Of a DNA stretch of 64,000 bases, positions 54,735 to 62,043 are shown in pieces. The DNA comes from Nitrospira sp. (GTDB lineage Bacteria > Nitrospirota > Nitrospiria > Nitrospirales > Nitrospiraceae). Within the stretch, counting starts at the first letter, position 1. Each line of letters begins with the position of its first letter. The notes under the pieces were generated by a model. The model was not told the origin of the DNA, did not search any database, and was given only the letters and a program-made list of their open reading frames with translations. Both the position numbers and the translations under genes were made by a program. The stretch spans positions 1 to 64,000 of the forward strand of contig JACOEL010000013.1 in the NCBI GenBank assembly GCA_024998625.1, in the 5' to 3' direction.

Positions 54735-55454
54735 TCAGTTCCCTAGTCCTGATGTTCCTAGTTCACAGAATTTGTACCCGACGCCCCACACGGTCAGAAT
54801 AAATTCGGGGTTGGCGGAATCCTTTTCGATCTTGCTGCGCAATCTGTTGATATGCGAATTCACGGTATGCTCATAGCCGTCGTGACCATATCCCCAGACC
54901 GCATCGAGAAGCTGAGATCGAGTATAAACACGGCCAGGATGGAGGGCGAACTGAAGGAGTAAATCGAATTCTTTGGCCGTGAGATCGACGGGATCGCCTC
55001 TCACGACCACCTTTCGTTTCTCAATATCGATGTAGAGCCGGTCCCCTCGTATAATTTTCTGCAGGTCCTGCGTCTTATCGCTGAAGGCTTCTGAACGGCG
55101 GAAGAGGGCCTTAATCCGCGCGAGCAATTCCCGAACACTAAACGGTTTGGTTACATAGTCGTCAGCGCCCACTTCCAGCCCGAGGACACGGTCCAGTTCC
55201 GATGATTTCGCCGTCAACATGAGGATGGGTGTATAAGTGGAAAGCGATCGAATCTGACGGCATATCTCTAACCCGTCGATGCCGGGAAGCATCACATCGA
55301 GAATAATAAGGTCATAGATCTTCGAGCGAACAGACTGAAGACCATCCTTTCCAGTTCTGGCAATGTCTACGGCGTAGGCTAGATCGGTCAGATGCATATT
55401 CAAGAGCCGACCAATATCCAAATCGTCTTCAACTACAAGGATGTGTTTCGCCAT
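54735..55454 (-). CDS. OmpR/PhoB-family response regulator (cld-associated)
   Basis: A 239-residue regulator. The receiver has acidic pocket ED-D (9-11), phospho-acceptor D53 in LIILDVMLPG and Lys in TKPFS. The C-terminal winged helix shows VDLTAKEFDLLLQFALHPGRVYTRSQLLDAVWG and VNSHINRLRSKIE. It is the first gene of the regulator-kinase-cld series. Two GTGA boxes 11 bp apart lie about 50-65 bases upstream, matching the four boxes at cld, so it likely controls itself and cld. Confidence 0.93.
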   Translation of the reverse strand: MAKHILVVEDDLDIGRLLNMHLTDLAYAVDIARTGKDGLQSVRSKIYDLIILDVMLPGIDGLEICRQIRSLSTYTPILMLTAKSSELDRVLGLEVGADDYVTKPFSVRELLARIKALFRRSEAFSDKTQDLQKIIRGDRLYIDIEKRKVVVRGDPVDLTAKEFDLLLQFALHPGRVYTRSQLLDAVWGYGHDGYEHTVNSHINRLRSKIEKDSANPEFILTVWGVGYKFCELGTSGLGN

Positions 55455-55502
55455 GTCTGCCTGCGCCGAGAGATAATGAGAAATGCCTTAGCATAGCGCC
55501 CA

Positions 55503-55517
55503 TCACAAAATCATCAC
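55503..55517 (-). promoter_or_regulatory. Two phased GTGA boxes upstream of the response regulator
   Basis: TCAC occurs at 55503-55506 and 55514-55517 (start to start 11 bp) in CATCACAAAATCATCACA. The 7-base unit CATCACA is repeated exactly. It is the same core and phase as the array at cld. Confidence 0.65.
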
Positions 55518-55562
55518 AGACCGGCCTCTACGCATACTTTGTTGAATCGCACCATGCAGAGC

Positions 55563-55811
55563 CTAGAAGCGGAATCTGCGTGTGGTAAGTCCAGCACAGG
55601 AACAGCAGAGCCAAATTTCTCGCATGACATTGTCGGTGTGATAGCACAGACGGCCCCATGTTCGATCTGCTTGGCAAAACTCACAGAGCCGTTCTTTACC
55701 GTGTTCAGAGCACAGCCAGCCCTTTCGAGCCCGATCATAAATGGTGCCAGTTCGCCCACAGTAAGTGGGTCCGAACAGGGAAGTGATCCTTTTGACACAA
55801 GGATTGCTCAT
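55563..55811 (-). CDS. Small cysteine-rich, zinc-ribbon-like protein
   Basis: An 82-residue protein with eight or more cysteines and histidines arranged as possible zinc ribbons (TYCGRTG, WLCSEHGKERLCEFCQ, RLCYH, WLCCSCAG). Its ATG overlaps the stop of the Rep-like gene (ATGA). It probably acts with that protein on DNA. The alternative frame at 55514-55798 is rejected. Confidence 0.6.
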   Translation of the reverse strand: MSNPCVKRITSLFGPTYCGRTGTIYDRARKGWLCSEHGKERLCEFCQADRTWGRLCYHTDNVMREIWLCCSCAGLTTRRFRF

Positions 55812-56554
55812 GGCTGACTCGATATGAGGCCTTTTCCAAGAACAAGTTGCAAAACAAAGCCGTTGTAGAGAATCGCATGCCCAGCCAGCAGGTCTTCCCA
55901 GGTTTTGTATAGAACGACGCGAGGGATCTCTAGCTCACCTCGAATCCGCCGGAAGACGTTCCGACTGGACCATTGATTCCTCATCTCTTCCCATAAGGTG
56001 CTCATCGGGAAGCCCAACGAACGTTTCCAGGACCAACACATGTTCACGTACCCCGATTGGTCTTGAACATATTGGCTGATGACATACCGGCTCAAACGAT
56101 TGCGAGACCGCTGGCCAGGCTCATAGGCCTTAATCCAGACAACTGGAGCTCCGTGCAGCGCTCTCCATTGGGCTGAAAGCCAGGACTGGGCAATCCAGAA
56201 GTGCCGATGACGCTCGCCATCTGGAACTCGCCACGCCCAAAAGATATGTAGGACTCCATGGCCCTCTTGTGTGCGCACTTGATAATATTCCATCCCTCGA
56301 TAACCAAGCTGACGCTCGATTCGTTGGCGTAATTGCTTATGATGATAGGTCAGTTTGTCGGCCTGTCCACCTTCGGCTGTAGAGAGCGTGACCCAAAGCA
56401 CCTGAAAGTGATGGGCTTCCCAAAACCACAACAGCGAACGTATGCGCTGATAGCCTCGCTTTTGCTTGCGAGACCATTCCGGTCTTACAGGACGGTCGAT
56501 AGAACGAGCTGCTTCACCACTTGTCTTGAACCAAGAAGGAAAGCGTTCAGACAT
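55808..56554 (-). CDS. Rep/transposase-like protein with possible HUH-type motif
   Basis: A 248-residue protein rich in aromatic and basic residues. RTQEGHGVLHIFWAWRVP near residue 98 is a strand with spaced histidines like the metal-binding motif of rolling-circle replication and transposition endonucleases; RNRLSRYVISQYVQDQSGY later supplies candidate catalytic tyrosines. ATG 56554 has GGGAG eight bases upstream; the open frame reaches 56617. It is flanked by a small gene (overlap) and a zinc-ribbon gene (overlap). It probably replicates or mobilises element 2. Confidence 0.5.
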   Translation of the reverse strand: MSERFPSWFKTSGEAARSIDRPVRPEWSRKQKRGYQRIRSLLWFWEAHHFQVLWVTLSTAEGGQADKLTYHHKQLRQRIERQLGYRGMEYYQVRTQEGHGVLHIFWAWRVPDGERHRHFWIAQSWLSAQWRALHGAPVVWIKAYEPGQRSRNRLSRYVISQYVQDQSGYVNMCWSWKRSLGFPMSTLWEEMRNQWSSRNVFRRIRGELEIPRVVLYKTWEDLLAGHAILYNGFVLQLVLGKGLISSQP

Positions 56555-56738
56555 GAAAGCGCTCCCGCTGTGAGGGTTGTGCTGGGCTAGATGGGGAAAC
56601 ACGTTCTGGCAGGACAACGGAAGATCTCATGGGCTCAGATATCCGTCTGGCACCCTGAAGCAGCAACGTCTGCAAGAGGGCGATGCACTCTTTCCGTGCC
56701 TGCGAATCGATTGGAACGAATTGAATTTCAATCTTCAT
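56547..56738 (-). CDS. Small protein between XRE and Rep-like genes
   Basis: A 63-residue product from ATG 56738, which overlaps the end of the XRE gene by 11 bases; its stop overlaps the Rep-like start by eight. The N-terminal part (IEIQFVPIDSQARKECIALLQTLLLQG) is helical. The nested overlaps indicate translational coupling. No family is recognised. Confidence 0.5.
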   Translation of the reverse strand: MKIEIQFVPIDSQARKECIALLQTLLLQGARRISEPMRSSVVLPERVSPSSPAQPSQRERFHV

Positions 56739-57006
56739 TGTGATGCCCATTGGGCAACATATCGGTATCACAAAACTCAATGGGGCCCAATGTGTATTCA
56801 GGCTGTAACTGAAACAGCTCATCGACTGTGCAGTCGAAAAATTGCGCGAGTGCTAAGGCTACCGCGAGGCTCGGAAGGGCTTTCCCCTGTTCCATTCTCG
56901 TGACATAGGAACGACTGACGCCGATTCTGCGTGCCAGGGCTGCCTTTGACAGGCCACGTTGCGTTTGTCGAGCTCGCCATTCTTTGAGGTGGTTCTTGAT
57001 CATCAT
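56728..57006 (-). CDS. XRE-family HTH regulator
   Basis: A 92-residue protein with an N-terminal HTH (LSKAALARRIGVSRSYVTRMEQGKALPSLAVALALAQFFDCTVDELF). GGAGG lies before two successive ATG codons (57006 or 57003). It heads the minus-strand Rep-like operon and is divergent from a second XRE gene, typical of a repressor pair. Confidence 0.85.
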   Translation of the reverse strand: MMIKNHLKEWRARQTQRGLSKAALARRIGVSRSYVTRMEQGKALPSLAVALALAQFFDCTVDELFQLQPEYTLGPIEFCDTDMLPNGHHNED

Positions 57007-57024
57007 CGTCCTCCGTTAAGGGCC

Positions 57025-57053
57025 ACTATAGAGATGCGTTGCCCAATGGTCAA
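57025..57053 (-). promoter_or_regulatory. Leftward promoter of the XRE/Rep operon
   Basis: On the minus strand TTGACC (57053-57048) and TATAGT (57030-57025) are 17 bases apart, with a ribosome binding site and ATG 57006 following. Confidence 0.7.
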
Positions 57054-57072
57054 TAGATGGAGGTATTTTGTG

Positions 57073-57102
57073 TTGACTAGAAGACAACAAATCAGATATA
57101 GC
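57073..57102 (+). promoter_or_regulatory. Rightward promoter of the XRE/ImmA/recombinase operon
   Basis: TTGACT (57073-57078) and TATAGC (57097-57102) are 18 bases apart. The -10 box ends seven bases before ATG 57110, so the message is probably leaderless. The leftward promoter lies back to back 20 bases away. Confidence 0.65.
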
Positions 57103-57109
57103 TTCTCCT

Positions 57110-57490
57110 ATGATCAATCCCAACATGAATCGAGAGTCCACGCAGGTCCCACACGGATTCCGCGCCCTGGTCAAAAAACGAATGGAGGCCGTCAACCTCA
57201 GCCTCAGGACCGTCGCGAGTGAAGTCGGGATTTCACCAGCTTATTTGTCACGATTGTTATCCGGCGAACGAGGCCTTCCGTCCGACGATACGCTCATTTG
57301 GAAACTGGCCGAGGTCCTGCAGATAGATCCACCTGAACGACTGCTTGTCGAGGCGAAACGTGTGCCGGACATATTGCTCCCAGCATTGCTCAGTGCGCAC
57401 CAAGCCGCCTCCAAGGCGGATCTGAAGGAAGCGATGAAGCAGTTACAGGCGGTCATCCTGAATCAACGAAAGAAGCGAGGGCGTCAATGA
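57110..57490 (+). CDS. XRE-family HTH regulator (ImmA-coupled)
   Basis: A 126-residue protein with a classical HTH (LSLRTVASEVGISPAYLSRLLSGERGLPSDDTLIWKLAEVL). The C-terminal helix is basic. Its stop overlaps the ImmA/IrrE gene start (ATGA). The pair resembles phage-type SOS-responsive repressor plus metalloprotease, which would induce excision genes downstream. The ATG is 57110, or 57125 five codons on. Confidence 0.87.
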   Translation: MINPNMNRESTQVPHGFRALVKKRMEAVNLSLRTVASEVGISPAYLSRLLSGERGLPSDDTLIWKLAEVLQIDPPERLLVEAKRVPDILLPALLSAHQAASKADLKEAMKQLQAVILNQRKKRGRQ

Positions 57491-58056
57491 AGGGTCTACC
57501 TAGTCTGCTCGCTTCGTTTATCCAGTGGTTGCGACGACCGGAGCGCTTTATTCATAAACTCCAATCCATCTACCCGAAGGGGCAAATGGTGCCCTTCCAT
57601 CAGCATGAGGAAATGGCCGGGAATCAAGGCGTGGAAGTTCTCGAAACAACCTTCGGCCCGAACATTGATGGGATGACAACGCGAGACGGCGAGCAGGTGA
57701 TGATTGTCCTTCGTAGAGGACTGAACCCATTGACACGTCAGTTTGTCGTCGCCCACGAACTGGGGCATGTACAATTGCACCTCCCTGAGATGAACGAAGT
57801 AGACGCGTATCGATCCACATCGCCCAACGATCATCGAGATATCGAAGCAGACGCATTTGCGCTGGTCTTTCTTATCGGATCGCTGCCGAAGGAGCGGCTC
57901 GCTCACGAGGTGTTCCTCTATGTCTTGAACAATCGCGGGCTGGCCTGGCGTGCATTCCGCGTGATTTGCTATCTGTCCTGGTACAAGCAGAGAATTCATC
58001 TAGCGAACTGGCTCGAACGCCACTTGGTAGGCTTTCACGCAAAAGGAACCGCATAA
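57487..58056 (+). CDS. ImmA/IrrE-type metallopeptidase
   Basis: A 189-residue putative zinc protease. H90-E91-x2-H94 (VVAHELGHVQLH) is the catalytic motif, with downstream acidic ligand region IEADAFALVFL. Members cleave a partner XRE repressor to release operon expression. GAGGG precedes ATG 57487. The TAA stop overlaps the recombinase ATG (TAATG). Confidence 0.85.
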   Translation: MKGLPSLLASFIQWLRRPERFIHKLQSIYPKGQMVPFHQHEEMAGNQGVEVLETTFGPNIDGMTTRDGEQVMIVLRRGLNPLTRQFVVAHELGHVQLHLPEMNEVDAYRSTSPNDHRDIEADAFALVFLIGSLPKERLAHEVFLYVLNNRGLAWRAFRVICYLSWYKQRIHLANWLERHLVGFHAKGTA

Positions 58057-59600
58057 TGGCCGCGACACTCGCTCCCACGATTTGTGGCCTCTACACAAGG
58101 GTCTCCACTCGTAATCAAGCCGACACGGAATACAGTTCTCTCGAAACCCAGCGCGAAAAGCTCGAGGCGTACTGTAAAAGCCAAGAGCAATATGTCGTCT
58201 ATCGCGTCTATGAGGACGCCGGCTTTTCTGCCGACTCAATGAACCGCCCTGCATTGAAGGAGTTACTCCAAGATATCCGTGCTGGTCGGATTAGCTGTGT
58301 ACTGGCCTATAAGATCGATCGATTGACCCGGTCTGTGAAAGATTTTCATGTTTTGATGGACCTGTTCGACCGGCACGGAGCTAAGTTTGTATCCATCACG
58401 CAGAGTCTCGATACCCATCATCCGATGGGACGATTGTTGCGGAATATCTTATTAGATTTTGCTCAGTTTGAACGGGAAATGACGGCGGATCGCACCCGAG
58501 ACAAGATGCAACAACGGGCTACGAAGGGATTATGGAATGGGGGTAATGTTCCCTTTGGCTACCAGAATGAAGGCAAGCGCCTCGTGAAGCATCCCCAAGA
58601 GTCTCTCTATGTGCAGTTTATGTTTCAGTTCTTTACTAAAGATCCCTCACTAGCTCGCCTGCGTGACGAATTACATCTCCGAGGCTGGTATTCTCGCTCT
58701 GGAAAGCCATGGGGCAAGATGTCGCTCGATTATATCTTGAGAAATCCCACCTATTACGGACAGGTACAGTTTAATGACCAAATCTTTCAAGGCGAGCATC
58801 CGGCGCTAATTGAAGAAGGCCTGTACCATAAGGTGCAGGCACTCGCCCGTGAACATACCCGTGTTGAAACGAAGTTCCAACGGACGTTTCTGCTAAAGGG
58901 GTTGTTGAAGTGCAGCGTGTGTCAGTCGGTCATGACTCCCCACTACACACAGAAACGCCGGAAAGATCAGTCAATTAATCGGATTGCATATTATCGATGC
59001 TCGAAAACTATGCATCACAACAATACAGTCTGCACCGTGAAAGCTCTCAATGCGAACGAGGTCGAGCGGCAAGTCATCGAACATCTGGCCGAACTGAGCC
59101 AACATGCCGAATGGGTCACAACTACCGTGGAGGACTTGAATCGAGATCAAAAAGAAAGGGTCCGTCCGCTGGAGCAGGAGGCCATTCGTTTGACGGCAGG
59201 GCTCAACAAATTGGAACGGGAGATTGATCGGTTGGTCCGAGGAGTAGGGCAGGGGACCGTATCAGTCCAGCGCCTTGAACAAGAGATGCACCGTCAGCAC
59301 AAAGAGCAGCAGAGTCTAGAAGCGCAGTATCAAGCAGTCCATCGTCAGATCCAAGAGCACCTAGCCAGGGAGTATGACTCAGAGGTTGTCATCCGCAATC
59401 TCCAAGATTTTCAAAGAGTTTTTGCCGCGTTACTACCCAAGGAACAAGCAGAGGTGCTTCGATGTCTCGTAAGGGATATCGACGTATACCCCGACAAGCT
59501 TGTCTTCAACATCTTTGAGCTTGCCGAGATAGGGACGAGTTCGAAGAAGCGTACAGGTTGGCTCCCCGGGCAGGACTCGAACCTGCGACCAGCCGGTTAA
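58056..59600 (+). CDS. Large serine recombinase of element 2
   Basis: A 514-residue recombinase. Catalytic Ser17 in LYTRVSTRNQ, YKIDRLTRSVKDF and EREMTADRTRD belong to the resolvase domain; the recombinase domain, a zinc ribbon (CSVCQSVM, CSK, C) and a coiled coil (about 365-430) follow. ATG 58056 is coupled to the ImmA stop. The last 14 residues (WLPGQDSNLRPAG) are encoded by the antisense of tRNA-Asn, so the gene ends inside att-core copy C and the tRNA. The true protein may be insensitive to that tail. Confidence 0.9.
   Translation: MAATLAPTICGLYTRVSTRNQADTEYSSLETQREKLEAYCKSQEQYVVYRVYEDAGFSADSMNRPALKELLQDIRAGRISCVLAYKIDRLTRSVKDFHVLMDLFDRHGAKFVSITQSLDTHHPMGRLLRNILLDFAQFEREMTADRTRDKMQQRATKGLWNGGNVPFGYQNEGKRLVKHPQESLYVQFMFQFFTKDPSLARLRDELHLRGWYSRSGKPWGKMSLDYILRNPTYYGQVQFNDQIFQGEHPALIEEGLYHKVQALAREHTRVETKFQRTFLLKGLLKCSVCQSVMTPHYTQKRRKDQSINRIAYYRCSKTMHHNNTVCTVKALNANEVERQVIEHLAELSQHAEWVTTTVEDLNRDQKERVRPLEQEAIRLTAGLNKLEREIDRLVRGVGQGTVSVQRLEQEMHRQHKEQQSLEAQYQAVHRQIQEHLAREYDSEVVIRNLQDFQRVFAALLPKEQAEVLRCLVRDIDVYPDKLVFNIFELAEIGTSSKKRTGWLPGQDSNLRPAG
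59558..59569. repeat. Right attachment-core repeat (copy C), tRNA 3' end
   Basis: TTGGCTCCCCGG contains the complement of the encoded CCA, the discriminator and the first acceptor bases of tRNA-Asn. Copies A and B share 11 and 12 bases with it. Confidence 0.75.
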
Positions 59601-59634
59601 CAGCCGGCTGCTCTACCAACTGAGCTACCGGGGA
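59559..59634 (-). tRNA. tRNA-Asn (GTT)
   Basis: A 76-base tRNA with encoded CCA. Acceptor arms TCCCCGG and CCGGGGA pair fully; the D arm contains AGCTCAGTTGGTAGAGC, the anticodon loop CTGTTAA reads GTT, and the T arm has GGTTCGAGTCC. Its 3' end is the proposed insertion site of the two elements and overlaps the recombinase 3' end by 42 bases. Confidence 0.95.
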
Positions 59635-59698
59635 ACAAAGAGATTCAAGATAATCGTCGGCATTCTAGCAAAACTATGGAGAGAAGGGGGAGACTTTT

Positions 59699-59968
59699 TT
59701 AGATGCCGAAATCATTAGTTTCGTCCTCGTCTGATGAGGCGTCCGTATTTCCTTCCGCCAGCGCGGCAAAATGTTTTGCCCAGGTGAGGTAGAGATTCCC
59801 GCTATCCCGCATTGTATCGGCGGCTTTAGTGAGCTTTGCAGCTAGTTCAGGGTCTTTTCCTCCGGCATGTATGGCCGCGGCTTGTCGCTGAATGGCCTTG
59901 GGATATTCGTTCAACAGGCCGGCGATATCACGTAGCAGTTCATCGAGCACATTGTCTTCTCGTTCCAT
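59699..59968 (-). CDS. Small conserved-looking helical protein
   Basis: An 89-residue protein with two helical stretches (LDELLRDIAGLLNEYPKAIQRQAAAIHAG and DPELAAKLTKAADTMRDSGNLYLTWAKHFAAL) and an acidic tail. AGAGGATCC precedes ATG 59968. It lies beyond the oxidoreductase operon terminator on the same strand and is host DNA. No function is recognised. Confidence 0.6.
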   Translation of the reverse strand: MEREDNVLDELLRDIAGLLNEYPKAIQRQAAAIHAGGKDPELAAKLTKAADTMRDSGNLYLTWAKHFAALAEGNTDASSDEDETNDFGI

Positions 59969-59991
59969 GGGATCCTCTCAGTGCTCAGTTC

Positions 59992-60026
59992 AAGAAAAAG
60001 CCCCATAGCGTGGGACGCTATGGGGC
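59992..60026 (-). terminator. Intrinsic terminator of the oxidoreductase operon
   Basis: GCCCCATAGCGT and ACGCTATGGGGC form a perfect 12-bp stem with a three-base loop. On the minus strand it is followed by TTTTTCTTG. It lies about 20 bases after the last operon gene. Confidence 0.92.
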
Positions 60027-60045
60027 CTTGCGACAACGCGACTCG

Positions 60046-60324
60046 CTACCCTTGGTAGGCTTGTCCGAGGCCTGCGGACTCGCCCTTGTGGCTCATCAGC
60101 TGCCCAGTGGCGCTGACTGCCTGCATCTCGATCGCCTCGTGTTTGGCTGCGTTGCAGACAACGACGCAGAGCTCGCATCCCTTACAACGATCAATTGTAA
60201 CTTCCGCCACCATTTTGGTCGAGTTAAGGTCCAAGCAGTTGGCTTCCGGACAATACATGATGCAGAGGCGGCAGCCCTTCTTGGCCACGCACTTCTCGTC
60301 GATCACTTGCGCTACGTTATACAT
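60046..60324 (-). CDS. 2-oxoacid:ferredoxin oxidoreductase, ferredoxin-like delta subunit
   Basis: A 92-residue protein with two [4Fe-4S] motifs: CVAKKGCRLCIMYCPEANC and CKGCELCVVVC. It passes electrons between the catalytic subunits and free ferredoxin. It is the last gene of the operon, 21 bp after the gamma gene and just before the terminator. The first cluster motif has a longer first spacing than a standard CxxCxxC. Confidence 0.9.
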   Translation of the reverse strand: MYNVAQVIDEKCVAKKGCRLCIMYCPEANCLDLNSTKMVAEVTIDRCKGCELCVVVCNAAKHEAIEMQAVSATGQLMSHKGESAGLGQAYQG

Positions 60325-60345
60325 GCGACGTGGTTCCTTCTCTCG

Positions 60346-61053
60346 TTAAGCTGCAACGGCAGGATTGCCAACCCGCAACTCGACCTTGTTCTTGTCAGCC
60401 CATTCGCTTGCGATTTCGTAGGCTCGCTTGACTGTTGCCAGGTTCTTCGCCAATAGCATTTCTTTCTTGGCGAACTTCTTTTTGATTGCTTCGTCCAAGG
60501 AGGCGGTACCACCGGATGCCACAAACTTCTTGCCGAATCGTTCTTGCAAGGCGCCGTCGAGGGCTTCCATTGAGACGCATTTGGTAATACCGGCTACCGA
60601 ACCGATCATCGACATATTGGTTGAGAGTTCAGTACCGGCGACTTCGATCGCGAGCTCGGTTCCTGCAATGTAGAACAAGGCCACGTTCAGGTCCTTGAGG
60701 CGATTGATATCTTCTTCTGACAAGAGAGGCTGGGCTGAGTTGATGATGACGACCCCCCCCTCTTTGACACCGGAGTAAAAGGGCATGGTGTAGCTCTTGC
60801 CCATGGTAATGACTTGAGGGTGAAACACTTCGATCACATCGGGAAATACCAATTCACCGCGGTCATAGATCCGTTCAATCCCGATCCGACAGTAACTTTC
60901 AGCGGGAGCCATTCGTTTCTCGGCGCCAAAAAAAGGATTCGAAATGGAAAACTTTCCATCTCGGTTGGCGGCCATGGCCATTACGTGGGCTGCCGTTACG
61001 GCGCCCTGCCCACCCAACCCGGACATGCGGATATTCAGTCTTTTCTTGATCAT
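60346..61053 (-). CDS. 2-oxoacid:ferredoxin oxidoreductase gamma subunit
   Basis: A 235-residue subunit with the family opening MSGLGGQGAVTAAHVMAMAA and internal FFGAEKRMAPAESYCRIG, which in this family contact coenzyme A/dimer interface. It acts with alpha and beta in reductive carboxylation or oxidative decarboxylation of a 2-oxoacid. The gap to beta is 17 bp. Confidence 0.92.
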   Translation of the reverse strand: MIKKRLNIRMSGLGGQGAVTAAHVMAMAANRDGKFSISNPFFGAEKRMAPAESYCRIGIERIYDRGELVFPDVIEVFHPQVITMGKSYTMPFYSGVKEGGVVIINSAQPLLSEEDINRLKDLNVALFYIAGTELAIEVAGTELSTNMSMIGSVAGITKCVSMEALDGALQERFGKKFVASGGTASLDEAIKKKFAKKEMLLAKNLATVKRAYEIASEWADKNKVELRVGNPAVAA

Positions 61054-61070
61054 GAGCGACCTCCGATTCC

Positions 61071-61973
61071 TTAAGCTTTGCCCGCTAACTGTTTTGCAGC
61101 GGCTTTGCGTTCCTTGTCCTTAGCAGCCAGTTCAGCCAGGAACTGCTTCGCCGGCTCACTGACATACTCCTTATAAGCAAATCGCTCAGTGGGCTTTTCA
61201 GAGTCACGCATTTCCTGGAGACCTTCCATGCTGTTCTTGCCGATTTCAAGAATGCACGGCGTATACAGCTGGATATATGTAGGTCCAATCTCACGTGCGA
61301 TAAGGACGGAATTCCGAATCACCTTTTCCACAAGTGACGGCTTGCTCACTGTGCAGTTTACGACGTAGTGACAGCCGGACTCTCGGGCAATTTCAGGCAA
61401 ACGGACTTTATCGAACAGTTTTCCAACTGGGGCCATCTTGGCAACGAAGCCTTTTTGCATCAGGCCGCTCTCCTGGCCGCCGGTATTGGCGTACAGCTCA
61501 TTGTCGAAACAGATGGTCGTGAACTTTTCCTGGCGGAACCAGGCTTGCAGGGTCATGTCCAAGCCGATATCCACCGTTGCACCATCACCTGCCAGGACGA
61601 CCACGTCTTTCACTCGGTCAGGAAATCTCACGCTCAGGGCTCGCTTCAGCCCGGATGCAATGGCGTTTTGATTGCCAAAGAGGGAGTGAATATTGTGTAC
61701 AGCTACCATGGGGAACACGAGGCTGGTACAGCCTGTGGAACCGACCATTACCGTATCCTCAGGGTTTGGGAGTGAGGCCAGGATATAGCGGAAGGCCATG
61801 GATTCAGGGCAACCGGCGCACAAGGAATGTTGCTCAATCAGTTCTTTAGAGGTTCCAATATCTTTCCAGCCACGGTCTTCTTTCCCATAGGTCGCGCTTT
61901 GAACGAGGTCCTGATAGTCCGACGGCATGATGTCATATAGGTCCGGCGAAATTTTGATTCGCTCTTTGCTCAT
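61071..61973 (-). CDS. 2-oxoacid:ferredoxin oxidoreductase beta subunit
   Basis: A 300-residue thiamine-diphosphate subunit. CAGCPE near residue 55 and CTSLV supply cysteines for a [4Fe-4S] cluster; the TPP motif is AGDGATVDIGL with NELYANTGGQESG. This is the catalytic subunit. Whether the substrate is pyruvate or 2-oxoglutarate cannot be told from sequence alone. Stands 70 bp after alpha. Confidence 0.92.
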   Translation of the reverse strand: MSKERIKISPDLYDIMPSDYQDLVQSATYGKEDRGWKDIGTSKELIEQHSLCAGCPESMAFRYILASLPNPEDTVMVGSTGCTSLVFPMVAVHNIHSLFGNQNAIASGLKRALSVRFPDRVKDVVVLAGDGATVDIGLDMTLQAWFRQEKFTTICFDNELYANTGGQESGLMQKGFVAKMAPVGKLFDKVRLPEIARESGCHYVVNCTVSKPSLVEKVIRNSVLIAREIGPTYIQLYTPCILEIGKNSMEGLQEMRDSEKPTERFAYKEYVSEPAKQFLAELAAKDKERKAAAKQLAGKA

Positions 61974-62043
61974 GTATGCCTCCTCAAGGCTTGTCTATCG
62001 CGTAATGATGGCTCAATGGACGGTTTCATAGCTCATCTAACTA

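Larger units (their letters stand above)
50103..59569. mobile_element. Integrative element 2 in tRNA-Asn (chlorite dismutase cargo)
   Basis: Bounded by att-core copies B and C. Contents: small protein and SDH-like protease, structured intergenic region, chlorite dismutase, histidine kinase, response regulator, zinc-ribbon protein, Rep-like protein, small protein, XRE regulator (all minus), then XRE regulator, ImmA-type protease and serine recombinase (plus), which ends inside the tRNA gene. Confidence 0.72.

Noticed and set aside
55514-55798. 94-codon minus-strand open frame
   Set aside because: It competes with the zinc-ribbon frame, which has an ATGA overlap with the upstream gene and an ordered cysteine pattern.
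41530-59569. Tyrosine integrase or IS-type transposase as the mobility gene
   Set aside because: The mobility genes seen are both large serine recombinases with Ser nucleophile, zinc ribbon and coiled coil; no DDE transposase or inverted-repeat IS ends were found.
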